From: Vitis vinifera
Taxonomy: Eukaryota; Streptophyta; Magnoliopsida; Vitales; Vitaceae
Assembly (NCBI RefSeq): GCF_030704535.1
Contig: NC_081818.1
Span: 3,237,001-3,301,000 of the forward strand
Direction of reading: 5' to 3'
DNA: 64,000 nucleotides
Positions 22,730-35,899 of this stretch are shown in pieces. A program made the translations under genes and the position numbers. The notes under the pieces are model-generated. The model was not told where the DNA came from. It was given only the letters and a program-made list of their open reading frames with translations, and did no database searches. Within the stretch, counting starts at the first letter, position 1. Every line of letters starts with the position of its first letter.

Positions 22730-22900
22730 AACTCTGTAGATTCTTTTTTATATGAAGCATAAAAGTGTTGACCAAAAAGAGAATGAAGACATAAAGAATG
22801 ATTTAGATGGAACTAAGCTACCAGCATACTGCACTCCCTTAGACAAATTTAAGTTGGCACAGGTAAAAATATGCCAAAAACTTTTCACGTATCCAGGAAA

Positions 22901-24099
22901 AAAGTTTATATAAAAAATCTCCCAAAGAAGAAAAAGAAAAACTGTCTTTATGACAAAGCCGATTGTTTCTCCAAAAGCTTTTGACTAGTTCTAATTTGTA
23001 ATCACGTTTCTTTCATCCAAATAATCCCAGAACAAGTGAAACAAAACTGGAACTTTGCTTATTACCTCTCAAAAAGCTTTCAGTTAGCCCTAAGCTTTGC
23101 TCAGGTTTCTTTCTTCCAATTGGTCCAAAAACAGATGAAAGGAAACTGCTTTCAAGAAATAAAACTAATATAACGGAGATCATTTAAAGATACAATATAA
23201 CAAAAATAAATGAAACTCTAATCAGGGAACCCATATTCTTGTGTGAAAATTTTCATGAATATGTCAATATGTACTGTGAACAGTATGAATGGGGATAATA
23301 TGATGAACAACAAAGTAAAAGTCACTATGGTCTTCTCTGTTGCTATGAAAATATAGTTGTCCCACAATGCTATGCCAATAAAAAAAGAGCACTGTTTCTA
23401 GAATATTTTGGTCAGTTCCACCAATGCTTAAGTAATAATGTCTTATACACAACTTAAAACAAAACATCTTTCTTATAGCCTATGCTAACAAAATGGCTGT
23501 TATGAAATGCCACAAAGAACACTATGGGATAATTGCATTACCGAGAATCACCAAAAACCTTCCCCTCGAAGCTGTATCTATGCCAAGAAGTATTTCAATG
23601 CTTATAGTAACATTGCAAATTCTTTATAATCTAGGAGATATATAGATATGGGTTCCATGTTGTTGTATAAGTCCTATGTCCTTTGGTGGCCTTTTTCCTG
23701 GGAGCTGTTAATGATTTTTGTTTGCCTATAGAAAAAAAAAAAGTTAACCCTACAAAACAATCATAAGCAAGATTACCCCAATCTTTCCTCTTGCTATTCC
23801 TTCCAAAAGAGATAATCAGCAATAGAAGGGAAGGGATAGGTTCAGGTCAAAAGGTTTGTAAACAAATGGGATGGGCTTGAGTAGGTCATATATAGGGGGA
23901 GTAGGAATCTGTTGGTCATGTTTTTTTACACTGCCCTCCAACCTTGGGGGACTTCCTTGTTGATCATATCCTTTAAAGGTTTTGGGGGTCTTCATTGAGG
24001 TAAGATTGGTGTATTACTAGCCTCACTCTGATTTGGACTGTTTGGCAGAGAACAAATATAAGAAATTTTTAGGATATATAGAAGATTTGGAAGCAGTTT
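22901..24099. other. Intergenic with a possible LINE 3' tail
   Basis: No gene seen. At about 23665-23742, CCTTTGGTGGCCTTTTTCCT and TTTGCCTATAGAAAAAAAA look like the 3' end and A tail of a plus-strand LINE; the body is not visible. The rest is unassigned. Confidence 0.35.
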
Positions 24100-24720
24100 G
24101 GGACTTGTTTTACACTTTTCCCTATCAGGATTCTATTAATGAAGCTTTTTCAAGTACAAATTTCAGCTCATTGTGTTTGATCAGAACCTAGTGTGTAGAA
24201 CCATGAGGTTGATTAAGGAGACACTACCTGAATGTTTACCACTTTTAGTAAGTTTCTTTACGCTAAATTTTGAAGGGTGTTCTTTGGGTAACCCATGGCA
24301 GCTAGGAATGGAGGATTGCTCAACAACTACTTTGGGACAGTGGTAGTAGCTTTCTCCAAACCTGCTAGTCAGGTTTCAGCCATTCAGGTAGAGATTCTAA
24401 ACATTTTGGAGGATTTGTTGCAGACTAAAGCTTTAGGCCTCTTCAATCTCCAAGTAGAAGGAGATTATGCTATAATCAAATCATGAGCAACAAAGAAAGA
24501 AGAGGATCATGGAAATTTGATGAATGGTTAGGCCAAATTATTGATATTCCTTCAAAGGTGAGATGTTCCTTCCATAAGATTTGTCACTTAGGCAATGGTG
24601 TGGTGAAAGCATTAGTAAAACATGGGGCAAGAGTCGCAAGACATTTCGTTTTTTTTTTTTTTTTGAAGAGATTTTTTTGTCTTCTTGAACTATATCGAGT
24701 TTGTCCTAACCATTTTGACT
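24100..24720 (+). mobile_element. LINE-type RNase H fragment, broken
   Basis: Two overlapping plus-strand frames together resemble the RNase H domain found at the end of plant LINE ORF2: LQVEGDYAIIKS at about 24450-24485, then KERRGSWKFDEWLGQIID at about 24494-24545 after a stop. A T-run follows at 24650-24664. The frame break means it is a remnant. Confidence 0.5.
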
Positions 24721-25433
24721 AGTGTAGATAGATTTGTCTTTTGGATTAGTATTTTCATTTTTTTTATCAAACTTTGTGTAGAAGAATTTAAAATTGCAGG
24801 AAAAATTATACATTCTTCTTTATACTTACCATTTAAATGCAATAAAATAGTTTTTTTGATTAAAAAAAGGAAAAGGAATTGATAAACTTTCCATAACTTC
24901 AACAAAATTAAAAGAAATTAATAAAGTTTTCACAACTTCACTACAATACTTGTAAAGCAAAGGTAAAGAATATCCCAATCTTAATTCATGCTCAAAACAT
25001 TCCTTTGAATGTACATCCTGAGAAAAATAAGTTTTTCATACAACTCTAATATAGGGATAAAACAAGTTTAAGACAAAAGACTCAATTCTCAAAACTCATT
25101 ATATCCCAAACAGATGAAAATGATAGTAAATTAAAGTACTAAAATTTCCATCTAAAAATTTATCAAAAATTAGTATATGTTTAACTCAACAAAACCTCTG
25201 CAAATTCCAATGATTAAAGTTGGCTCGAGTTGGCTCAGTGAATGCTATTTTCTTCAGCTCGGTTCAAGTCCATATTTTATGTTGAATCATAAGCAATCAT
25301 GTCTCTTTTCACCACTTAGATCAACATTCTCTTCAATTTCCCCATGTCTTTGTGGTGTGTTCAATTTGAATCCTCTTACCGATGCATGGTCCTCATTTTA
25401 GGCAGGTGTATGCTGACCAAGTACTTTTTTTGG
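24721..25433. other. Intergenic, nothing recognised
   Basis: AT-rich. The last part may be the 3' flank or UTR of the minus-strand gene that ends at 25434. Confidence 0.4.
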
Positions 25434-28400
25434 TTATCTTTTCTTCACGATCCCTTCAAAAATCCCATTAATTCCAAAACCACCAGAGATTTGTTGATCA
25501 TCAACTGGACCTGGCAGCTGGAACGAGATAGAAAAGTGCCCTGGCGGGCATAGATTTTGGGTTTGCATTTTAAAAATTTGGAAGTTCCTGCACACTATTT
25601 TCTCACCTGTTGTTGTTACCCCCTTTATCAAAATATTGCCATCAGGTTTAATATCACAACTGAATCTTCCTGCAGTAGCAAAGTCAGTGATCAGAACTGG
25701 TAGTGGGGTCAACAATGTAATAGGGCATTTGATGTTGAATAAAACATTTTGAATTATGGTTCTTTCTATAAAATTGTAAATAAGGTAAGCATGTTGATTT
25801 AACTATGGGTGATCCTTCAACAACAGATTAAAAGGAATTTATCTATCATTTAAAACTCTTATGACAATAGAAAGCAACTTTGATTTAGTAACTAAGGAAA
25901 TGCTAGTTGCAGTTTGCAACTTACTTTCATCTCTTGCCGCCCCTGGGAGGGACACACGGAATAGATATGAATCCTCAAACTCACCAATGTCAACCAGTCC
26001 AAAACTTGATCCCACCTTTCCCATGGCTGCACTCCCTGTCAGCCCAACTCCATTTTTCGTGACAGCTATATCTGGCTCTTCCTCCATTGGGCCAAAAGGC
26101 ATAAATATTATATCTGGCCTAACTCTTTGTGGAGCCCCACCATCTGCTTCAGTTGGCAATGAATAGGACATATCAGGGCCAATATATGGCATGCTATTGA
26201 GAGGGGCCACGGCAAGTACTTGCGGCTGAGGACCAACAGGTTTTGGTTCTTTTTTTTTTGTTCCATGGATATGAGAAGGCCTGGAAGTACACCATGATTG
26301 AAAATATGGTGCGTTAAATTCTGAATGAAAAAAGTATTATTATTCAAAAAAGCAAATTTTCCTTTGTTGATGAGTTCAAGCTTTAGTGACAAATATTCAT
26401 CTTTCCTACTTAGACAAGAGATTGTAAGCTTAGAGAGAGCAAAAGTCAAAACAAAGCACTAATCCTATGATGAAATACATGTCTCAATATTTATTCTTTC
26501 TACCCATGTTTTGCATGTGATCATTTGAGTGTTTTGGATTTAAATCTGGAGCAATTCAATGAGCACTTTGTAAGCAGCAATCTTCTACTATTATTTAACT
26601 ATATGCATAATCTTCAAACAATGTCTCTTGAATGCCCCAGAGATTTCTCTGGTTGCGAAGAGCTAAGCAGAAACATCACAGATCAGAGCATCAAATCATA
26701 CAAAATGTAACTCCAACACAAAATGTTTGCAGTCCCATGTAGTTTGTCAGATGACTCTGGATTATATTCATTCTTGAATAGGTTGGAACCAGTTAAATTC
26801 CTCAAAAAAGAAAATATAAATGCAAAAACATGTTTGTTCCACCACTTCAAGTGTATTCCACCAATTAAATTTATTTTTAGAAGTAAATATTGTCTAACAC
26901 AAATATCACCTTAATAAATATCAAAGATATGCATGGAATCGTATTAGGTGTCCAGTAAAACCAATCAGCACTTGGATTACCACAAAAGGTTAGGTATAAA
27001 CATCTATAGACAGCTATACATCAGATATCAAGAATCATGAAAACTATGGCCATTAGCATGATCTCTATTATCCTATTTAAGCCTTTTTTTTTTTTGATAG
27101 GCAAAAAAGGAGAATATATTAAAAGTGCTCGCAAAATGGCGCAACAGAGCACACATGGAGTATACAAAAATGGCCATAGGGCAAGCAAAATGAAGAGAAA
27201 GCAAACACCAACCACCCTAACTAACTGACCAACCCCAAGATAACCAGCCTGAAAGAGCACCCAAGAACAAAGAGAAACCACCACCAAAAGCACAACCTCT
27301 CTTAAGCCCAATATTACCGTAAGATGCTCCCATGGGATTCCATAATCGACAACATCGAAAATTTCTATGTAAGAATGTTATTTTAGGAATCTAAAAGGTT
27401 TCTTATCATTTATTCCCATTTTTCCTGTAAGGCTAACTGTCAAAAATATCAATTAAAACCCAATAAAGCTAAGGGTACTTGAAAAAGGCAATATAATTGA
27501 TAAAAACAAGAAAAACCTAATGTAAATAAAAATTAAATTCTATCCTCTTTTATTATTAGTTACAAATTAAAACTAGGAGATTTCCAAATATGAAGAGAAT
27601 ATTTATACATTTTACCAAAGTGCATTCAATCACCTTCCATAAATTATGGGGAGAGAAAGAAAAGGGTCACACCCTTTCACATTTAAAACTAGTTTATAAT
27701 GTGCCATTTGAGGGAGTTAATGAGCCCACCAGCTAACAGTTTATAATGTGCCATTTCAGGGAATTAATGAGCCCACCAGCTAAAACCCATCTTACCCCAA
27801 TGTTAGAAGAGTGTAAATCTCATCCTCTAAAATTGTTTTTTTTTTCCACCCGCTTCACTCACTCATGTGAATAGTCCTTATACATAGGTTGCAATTCTAT
27901 TTCAAACCAAGAATCTAGATTCATCTCTACTATCTTGAGACTTGATTGAATTCAAGGATGAAACTATAGTTTCAGGCATGCAATCTCAATGTTCACTGAC
28001 ATTTCTGGTAAATACTGCATTTCTATGTTCTAGAATGATTGATGGCATCTTTTTTGGAAAACTTATAAAAGGATTGAAGTTGGTACTTAATAAAAAATTG
28101 CAGAAAATAAGTATGGCCAGAGGACTGATTGATTGAAGTTGGTACCCATGGATTCCAACTTATCCTAAGACAACATTTCAAGACAATGAAAAAAACTCTC
28201 ATTCCTTGAATCCATCCATACCTCCTTGTCCTCCCCCTCACTATTGATCAACATTCCTTACAATCTAGAGAAGAATTCGTCAACATTGTCCAATTCCTAA
28301 TTGTTTAAACCTCCAGCAAAACAAGGGTTCCAATGACCCCTCTCACCTGTCTAGTCCCATAAATCTGCCACCCAAATCTCTTTGTGATATGACCAAAGCA

Positions 28401-30167
28401 TGGAACAATGGGAAAGAAGCACACAAAAGATAATCCCACACCACCTATCCTTCCAAAACTCCATCATTTTTCCATATTCCATAAAAAAGGAAGCTCTAGT
28501 ATAAACAAAATCCATTCACACAAAAGAGCCTTATTAAGTGAAGAAAGACCTCTAATGCCCAATCCCCCCCTACTCTTCTCCAAGCAAACAATAGACCACT
28601 TCACTAAATGCGGTTTCCTCCAAAGCCTCTCTTTTCCAGAGGAAATCTCTTTAAATCTTCTCAAACCTCAATCTAACTTTCCTCATAATACTAAACAATG
28701 ACATAGAGTATATGCGCAAATTGGATAATGTGCTCCTGATTAACATAATCCTCTCATCTTAGAGATTTATTGTCTTTTCCATAAACCGCTCTTTCCACCT
28801 ATCCAAGTCACCACTGATTTGATAGGTACGCCCAAGGGAAGACCCATGTAAGTGGATGAAAGCCCTCATACTTTGAACCCCAGTTCTAGGCCAACTTCCC
28901 TGCATTCTCCATCCTTCCAATCGGAAGCAACTCATTCTTTTATGAGTTAATTTTCAAACTCAATATGGTTTCAAACCACATGAGCTTCCAGCTTAAATGA
29001 ACCATCTAATCTCGAGAAGCCTCACAAAAAAACAAAAATATCATCTACAAACAACAAATGGGACACCTACTCCCCTCACTCTAACTCCTAATAGCTAACG
29101 TCCCTCCCTGACCCTTTTAAGAAGACAACTAAGAGCCTCCATTGCTACTATAAATAAATAAGGAGATAGAAGCTCCCCTTGACTCAAACCCATTGAGTTT
29201 TGAGAAAAACCAAAAGAGATGCCATTAGTAAGCACAGAAAACTTTGTAGAAGATATGCACCATTTAATCCATTATATCCATTTCTGACCAAAATTCATCT
29301 TCTACAGAACTGAAAACTCCAATTAATGTGATCATATGCCTTTTCTATGTCTAACTTACACAAGAGACCACAAGCATCACTATCACCATGAGCACTGCAT
29401 CAAGGATTTGCCTTCCTTCCACAAAAGCATTATGGGATTTGGAGATTACTTTCCCCACCACTTTACCTCTTTGCCAACACTTTCGCTAGAATCTTACACA
29501 CACCACCCATCAAACTAATAGGCTTCAAGTCCTTCAGATTCTCCGCACCCCTTTCTTTGGGATTAGCACAAAAAATGTAGCATTAAGACTTTTCTCAAAC
29601 CTGCCTCACTCGGAAAACTCCTTGAAAATCCATCACCCCATCATTCACAAAATCCCAATTGAATTGCCAGAAGGCCATTGAGAACCCATCCAAACCTAAA
29701 GCTTTGACCTACATCCCATCTTCTAACGATGGTTACTCCTTGAGATTATTTTTAGTATTCTGCCAATACGTCCAACCATAACCATAATCACAGTCGAACC
29801 AAAACAAAGAAGGTGCTTCTGAAAGTACTGGAAGCATACTAAAACAATCTCAAATACATGAACGAAAGAAGTATAACATTTAACACAGAATAAGGGTCAT
29901 ACCTATTTGAACACTTTGCACAACAGCAAAGCAAACTCTACAGCCGGTACAGTAAATAATAGCAAAACCCTAACGGTGATCGCCTACTCCATATAGAGAG
30001 CGACAAATATATTTAAAAAAAAAAATCATTGAAATTGGATAAGCCAGGGAGCCAAGTATTCAATAGACAAAAATCCAAAGTAAATGATACCGGAAGCTAT
30101 TGATATCTAAGATCGTGAAAGAGAGGAAGGAAGGAGAAGCTTGAGAGTACCCGGCCGTAGATTCCAT
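25434..30167 (-). CDS. Alpha-crystallin-domain protein, IDM2/IDM3-like (copy 3)
   Basis: Coding exons 26280-25925 and 25669-25434 are certain; they join GT-AG in phase 1. They carry [48 protein letters not shown], then [32 protein letters not shown] and a terminal VKKR. Exon 2 begins one base into a codon, so a first exon supplying two bases of that codon is needed. The candidate 30167-30151 reads ATG GAA TCT ACG GCC GG followed by GTAC. It is 17 nt long, exactly like exon 1 of copy 2, and ends in the same donor context. With it the protein is 202 aa and open throughout. The resulting intron of about 3.87 kb holds LINE debris. If that exon is wrong, the gene has lost its start. Function as for copy 1. 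Confidence 0.75.
27085..29780 (-). mobile_element. Degenerate L1-type LINE (3' end and reverse transcriptase region)
   Basis: On the minus strand, 29600-29500 reads FFVLIPKKG and [12 protein letters not shown], the start of the RT domain in plant L1 elements. NAFVEGRQI lies near 29420, and [20 protein letters not shown] near 28610 is the segment after the RT. At 27310-27085 the frame [17 protein letters not shown] runs into T14 on the plus strand, the A tail. The distances suit one element, but 27330-28250 between them is unrecognisable, so two insertions are possible. It lies in the first intron of the copy 3 gene. Stops and frameshifts are frequent. Confidence 0.75.
27691..27784. repeat. 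47-bp tandem duplication
   Basis: Two adjacent copies starting AGTTTATAATGTGCCATTT at 27691 and 27738 differ at only a few positions and both end GAGCCCACCAGCTAA. Confidence 0.9.
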
Positions 30168-30779
30168 CGGAAACTGTACGGATACGAGTTGCAGCGGCGA
30201 GGTGATGAGAGAGTGGTCGGAATGTGTGCAGAAAGATCCCGGATTTGTAACGTTGAAGAGAGGTGGGTTGAGTTCAAAACAGTCCACGCCAGCTGATATT
30301 GACTTGAATAAATAAATAAATAAATAAAAGCTTAGGTCATCGTAATTTTTAGGGTTACGATGATTCACTCCTTAATTTTTAACTAAATACATCTTTTTCC
30401 GATAAGTTTAAAATTTCATCGTACACCTTTATTTTGAGCGAGAAGGGAGATAGTGAAAATAAGAAATGAAAAAGGTAAAATCCTAAAATTATAGTAAAAT
30501 TTAAAATTAATATTTTTTATTTAAATTTAAAAAATAATGGTATTTTTACGGTATTTATCACAATTTTTTTTCCATTTATTTACCTATTTAGTAAAAATAA
30601 TAAAATATGCCAAAAAAATAATATATAAAAAGAACGTGACTCAAACTTAAAAATCCTCATTCCATCAAAAAGAATTTGACATTTGATTTACGAATGTATA
30701 TTTTATTATTTCTTTATTTTTGTTTATATTTGTGTCAAACTTCAATAATATTTTTTAATAATATGATTAATTTTAGATG
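30168..30779. other. Possible 5' UTR/promoter of copy 3, then AT-rich sequence
   Basis: 30168-30300 is richer in GC than its surroundings, as 5' UTRs here usually are. It ends in an (AAAT)n run at about 30304-30329. Nothing else is recognised up to 30779. Confidence 0.35.
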
Positions 30780-31330
30780 AAAAATGATAAAATAACTTTT
30801 CGAGTATAATTTTAATGTTAAAAATAAAAATGATAGGTAAGGGATGAAGATAATGAAATAGTACCAATAGGAGTCATAGGTGTAAATGTTATAAAAGAAA
30901 AAAGGGTAATAGACCCCATAATGTGATTTGTTGCACCACTGTCTAATATCCAAAAGGTAATATGAAAAGAATAGTTTGAACAAATATCAAAGAGAAGAGT
31001 AGTGGAAGAGTCGCTACCTACTTGATTTGAGGTTTGAGATGAGTCAGGAGTTATTGGACTTCTTGTTGACACCCACATCTATGTAAATAACAATGTTGGC
31101 CAAATCTTAAGATAAAGAAGTGAGGATCTAAGATTTTACCATGTTGTTTCAATGATTCCATAGGTCGCAGGTTGAAGAGTTCATAATTGATCCATGGATG
31201 AAGTCCACTTTGTTCTTTACACGCAAGGCTACAAGCATAGCCCCTGCTCCAGGAGTAGTTTTCACCAATCGAAGGTTGGTGGTACACAAGCATGGATCAT
31301 GGGTTATTAAAGTGATGGAGATTGTTTCCA
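30780..31330 (-). mobile_element. Copia fragment (gag start and protease)
   Basis: On the minus strand, 31310-31150 resembles the N-terminal Copia gag segment: AMLVALRVKNKVDFIHGS. Further on, 31080-30850 carries the protease active-site motif WILDSGATNHI. The two are in different frames with the middle of gag missing. No LTRs were found. It is a dead fragment unrelated in detail to the 12620-18800 element. Confidence 0.75.
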
Positions 31331-32160
31331 TTTATAATTTCATTTGTTTTCAGGTGCAAGTGGAACCCTTTGTCACGATGAAAAGCAAGGGAGAATGACA
31401 GAGATGGTATGACGACTGAATCTTTGCCACCCAGGCCTCTTCTCTGTCATTTCTGTGACACTGGATTGCCAATGGAGAAGTTGAACTGATGCCTTGTTGA
31501 ATTCTTCTGGCTCTTCAATCCTGCTAGAAATGCTAATTCAACAAACCATAAGAAAGTGACTAGTTTTACTATTTCCATGGCAATTTTCTTTCTGTTCCTG
31601 GAAAACAGTGGATTGATGATCATATATTCTGTAACCTCCATTCCCCTGAAAGGGTGTTTGGAGTGAACTGTGGATGGTGTAGAATCTTGTCCCCTCAGCT
31701 TAGAATCTTACAAGATGCTGAGATTGAAGTGACCCCAGGATTTTTTATAACTTTCTTGACAACCAAACAGAACATATAGAAAAATTGGCAGTAAATATAG
31801 TGAAATCCTCCTTATTCTCAATCATGGTGAAAGAATTAACCAGAAAGGGAGCCATTGCTCGTTCATCTCGGCTGCAACAAATACTCAGTGTCACCAGCAG
31901 TCCAAAATTTCAGAGACTTGTTTTCTGTTGCAAGAAGAAACTCAACACTATTCAAACAAACCATAGCTGGTAGAGATATGATAGCTAAAATAAAGGGAAA
32001 AAGAGCAGTAGCGTAAAGAACAAAACTACAGTTTCATTCTAGAGCAGCTGAAGGTAGACATATAAATACATTACTGACTGGAAATGTAAGATTCTACCAC
32101 CAAAAAAAAAAGGGATAGATTCAATCAAAATCAGCTGCCATGTTCAAGCATTTTCTTTAC
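31331..32160. other. Intergenic, nothing recognised
   Basis: No gene supported; short ORFs only. The right end approaches the 3' UTR of the NF-YC gene. Confidence 0.35.
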
Positions 32161-32890
32161 AAAAGTATGCTTTTCTTCAGCTTGCATCTTGATCGTTCAT
32201 TAGTAGAGAAGGCCTATACTTTCATTCTGCCAGAGTTCACCAGAAGCTTTGATGAACCAAAATTCTGCAAAACCAAAGCAAAACAATAAGAACAAAGAGC
32301 TCAAACTATGATCCTCACAGGCCATCCTTGAAGAACATGAGGGAAAAAAAATTGTTTTACAGGTTCGTGAGAAAATCCTTCGCCCTAAACATGGTCTGAC
32401 AATCATTTGAGCATGATTTTGTTTGAAAAAAATGAGAAGTACTCTCCTGTTGAGATTGCTCTCAATTTCAAAAATGAACATGGATAATCAGGAATTGTGG
32501 AAAAATTCCATCATTTCAACAGACAAAACGAATGAATTACGGTTGAGTTAGACTGGGCCGCACTTATCACACCAAAAAGGGTGAGGCATGGAAATCATTT
32601 ATGCAATAAGTACTAAGGTGTTGAACTAACAAATCCAACATACGTATTAGTAACAAAATATGGGATGCTACTAGACTTGATCAACCACACCATCACCATC
32701 CAAGATTTGCATTGAAAATGTAAGGTTATGAGACTAAACATACTATGTTTTCAACAGTGAGCAGAAAATATTGCAGCACAAGCAATTAGACCAACTGCCA
32801 AACAACTGCTTTGATTTTCAGCCTTCAATCATAATATGATCAAGAGGGATAGAGCTCTTACCCTCTTCCTTCACTCATGTGCTGCAGCCG

Positions 32891-33682
32891 CTAAGAATCT
32901 GAGGGTGAATGCTCTTGCTGTGGTGCCTGTGATTGCCACATTGATTGACCCATGTAGGGGTGAGGCTGTTGGGCATATAAAGCAGGATCCATAACAGGCT
33001 TGCCCATGATCATCCCAGGCGTGCCAACCTGAGGCGAGTGTTGAGCAGGCATATAGTAGTAAGGGACTGTGTCAGAGGCCCCCCCAACTGGCATGGTTCC
33101 TCTTGGGATTGACGTGAGTACTTCATCTTTGAGATCCTCTCTTGGCACAATGTCAACCAAAAAGTCAAAGATATCAGTCCTTGTGATAGCTGCAGCAATA
33201 TCGTTCTTTTGCAGAGTCCTCCTTTTGTTTTCTTCTGTGTGATTCCAAGAGCGCAAAGTTAACTCCAAAATGAACATTTCACATGCCCTAGCAAATACCA
33301 CTGGTGCCTCGGCTGATATCATCCTTACATCCTCGTCTGCCTTCATGATCTTCTTGATTCTTGCCAAGGGAAGGCTATGGTTCTTAAAATCAGTAGCCTT
33401 CTCGATTTCTTGATGCTGATTTGCCCAGAAAGACTGGAGTTGTTGCTGTAGCTGCTGTTGCTGCTGGTGGTGCATATGCTGATAAGCAAGCTGGTGTTGT
33501 GCAAGCTGAGCCCCTGCTGGATGCCCTGGAGACTGAATGGTCCCAACTGATGTCACTACTGATCCGGAAGTAGGGGTTCCACCCATTTGGTTATGTTGAT
33601 AAGGGTTTGTCCCATATGGCAACTGAGCTGCACTACCAGCCATTCCCATTACTGGGGTTTGTCCATGCCCTTGATGATCCAT
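32891..33682 (-). CDS. NFYC: Nuclear transcription factor Y subunit C (NF-YC), intact
   Basis: A single coding exon of 263 aa. The N terminus is Gly/Gln-rich with a Q tract (about residues 72-84). The histone fold covers about residues 103-181: [49 protein letters not shown] and [12 protein letters not shown]. The C terminus is rich in P, Q and M. NF-YC pairs with NF-YB through the histone fold, then recruits NF-YA to bind CCAAT boxes in the nucleus. The start is fixed by homology and by the 5' UTR acceptor just upstream. A likely 5' UTR intron spans about 33690-35842 with its donor after CCCAG, so the promoter lies near 35.9 kb. A 3' UTR intron spans about 32265-32861 (donor GGGTAAGAG). Both introns recur in pseudogene 2, and the 3' one in pseudogene 1. 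Length and domains fit the NF-YC3/NF-YC9 group. Confidence 0.95.
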   Translation of the reverse strand: MDHQGHGQTPVMGMAGSAAQLPYGTNPYQHNQMGGTPTSGSVVTSVGTIQSPGHPAGAQLAQHQLAYQHMHHQQQQQLQQQLQSFWANQHQEIEKATDFKNHSLPLARIKKIMKADEDVRMISAEAPVVFARACEMFILELTLRSWNHTEENKRRTLQKNDIAAAITRTDIFDFLVDIVPREDLKDEVLTSIPRGTMPVGGASDTVPYYYMPAQHSPQVGTPGMIMGKPVMDPALYAQQPHPYMGQSMWQSQAPQQEHSPSDS

Positions 33683-34881
33683 TGCTATCCTTCAATGTGA
33701 ACAAAATGAGAAACAGCAAGATTAATTCAAACACAATTCCAAGGTAAGGGACAGGTGAAAATCACATTGAAAAACAAATGCGTGAAAGCAAACTCGATGT
33801 AGCAACAGTACTCATGGCCCTACAATTTTATGATTTTCAGATAAGAAATATAAAAAAACAGATTCAATAAAACTCCATCCAGAAAGACATCTTCTGCATA
33901 AATCAAATCTCCTTAATCTATCATCTAGAATGAATCAATGGAAAAAGCAAGAACTTATTAGCATGGCTGGATAATGGTTGTTCTCTTCCCTACCTACGAA
34001 TAAAATTCAATCCCAGATCACTATTTAGATGGAACCAAACTACCAGCTTGTTGACTTCTTAACATAAAGCTTAGTTGACATACATACAATGTGGCCAAAA
34101 AACTCCGATATCTTTAGAATCCAATTGCACCTAAAAAATTACCCTTCATTCCCTAACACCTTCCTGAAGCATATTTTTCCGAGATATTTGTCCTCCAAGA
34201 CTAAAATTTTCATTGTTGACACTAAAAACACACTTCCCACACCAAACTGTGTACCTGATCCTAATTGGGCATTTATGAACCACAACTTCCTCTCATAAAT
34301 TTATCATCTGAAACCAGATGATAATAGAAAGAAAATAAGTACAGAAGCAGATTCATTTATAGACATGCTAAAAACTATCAAAAGGGTCAATAAAAACAAA
34401 TAGCAACATATAAATACAACAAGAAACAAAATAAATGCATTTGAAATACTATGGAAAACAGAGCATCGATTGCATTCCTCCTCTGCAGTTAATGATTTTT
34501 CATTTTAAGCTTCCTCATTTTTGTCCAGATCTCTCAATCAAATGGGGATTTCCACCACCAAGTCTCTAACTTGCTTTCCCTCAATTCGTCAATATAAATC
34601 AAAGGAATCAAACATTAATACACATATAAAATAGCGAATCACATATATCAGGCCATCGGTGTATGAATGTAAAGTGGAAGTGTTCAAACTGCAATTAGAC
34701 TACGATGATGCTCATTAAATTGCATAAGCATACAACATCTTAATGCTTAGAGTTTGGACTTCGGTTTGGTTTTCAAATTTCAGCAAGGAATTGGACTGAA
34801 ATTGAGATAAAAAAAAGAAAAGAAAGAAATTAGGGGTCACTCAAACCATTTATCCCAAAATCAGTTAAAACGAGTTCTTAA

Positions 34882-35192
34882 GGCTATGTTTGGCTCCGGA
34901 AAGTAATAATGAGAGAAAAAAAATACCAAGGAAAATGATTTTCTCATATTTGGTTTCATGGAAAATAAAAAATTAAAATTAAAATTAATTAGAATTTTAT
35001 GCATTTTAAAATTATTTAATCCTTATACAATAGAAGAAATTAAGTGAAATCAATTTAAAAAAGTATATAAAAATAATTTATTAACTTTAAATTTATTTTT
35101 TATTTTCTTTTTTCTTTCTTTCTTTTTACTTTTCCTCCCTATATCCTTTCCCTTATATTTTCCCTCAAATTTTCCGGGAACCAAACATAGCC
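34882..35192. mobile_element. Tourist-like MITE (PIF/Harbinger) in the NF-YC 5' UTR intron
   Basis: A 311-bp element with inverted ends GGCTATGTTTGGCTCCGG and its complement CCGGGAACCAAACATAGCC. It is flanked by the 3-bp duplication TAA at 34879-34881 and 35193-35195. The interior is AT-rich without ORFs. Confidence 0.88.
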
Positions 35193-35899
35193 TAAGAATT
35201 TCCATCATTCCCCTTTCCAAAAACAAAACCCATTTTTCAGAAAAATGGGGAAGCTTTTTATAACAAAGAAACACCAGTTCAGGAAAAAAATTCCACTGGA
35301 AAAAAAAAAACAAAACAAAACTGGGCCAACAAATTGAAAAGGAAATTCAACAAATACCACAAATGAAGATTTATATTTTCTCCCCAATCATCCACAGAAA
35401 AGAAAACCCTCTAAAACTTGTCGAAAACATCACACAACTCAAAGTTACCCAATTGAAATCCAGAACATGATCCTCGTCAAAAATTGCTGAACACAAACAA
35501 ATACATACAATATTCAGATCAAAGTGTCAAACAGAACAAACCATTCAAACCCAAAAGAGAGAAAATAAAAAAACCAAGTTTGTAAAAAAAAAATTCCCAC
35601 AAAACCCACTCCATCAACATCTCCAATAACAACCCCTTCATGCAAACATACATACATGGGTACCTCCAAGACAGAAAGAAAAAAAAAAAGAAGAAAAAAA
35701 AGAAAAAAACCATACATAAACATATATGATTACATGAACCCATGTTGTATGCATGTATACGCGTATATGCGAGACATACAGGGAAAGAAAGCGCAAGAAA
35801 ACAAGAGAAAAGGGGGGAATGATTGATGGGTGGAAGTGGAACCTGGGTTTCGGGCGTTGTGGAGGGAAAGTCCGTACAGTGAATGATGGGGTTGGTTGG

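Larger units (their letters stand above)
20920..22900 (-). pseudogene. NF-YC pseudogene 2 (whole-locus duplicate with both UTR introns)
   Basis: The minus strand reproduces the intact NF-YC locus at lower identity: 3' UTR intron sequence (20920-21297), a coding part from the C terminus back to the glutamine-rich region (about 21300-21915), then 5' UTR intron sequence. In that intron 22100-22150 matches 33888-33935, 22640-22690 matches 33968-34015, and ATTTAGATGGAACTAAGCTACCAGC near 22801 corresponds to 34022-34048. Frameshifts and stops in the histone-fold part rule out function. It has been interrupted by a 24-bp poly(T) insertion (21337-21360), a 413-bp insertion (22176-22588) and another short poly(T) insertion (22690-22729). 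Because intron sequence is retained, it arose by DNA duplication. Confidence 0.82.

Noticed and set aside
24295-24722. Small independent gene with an RNase H-like domain
   Set aside because: The domain is broken by a stop and resembles LINE ORF2 ends; it is a transposon fragment.
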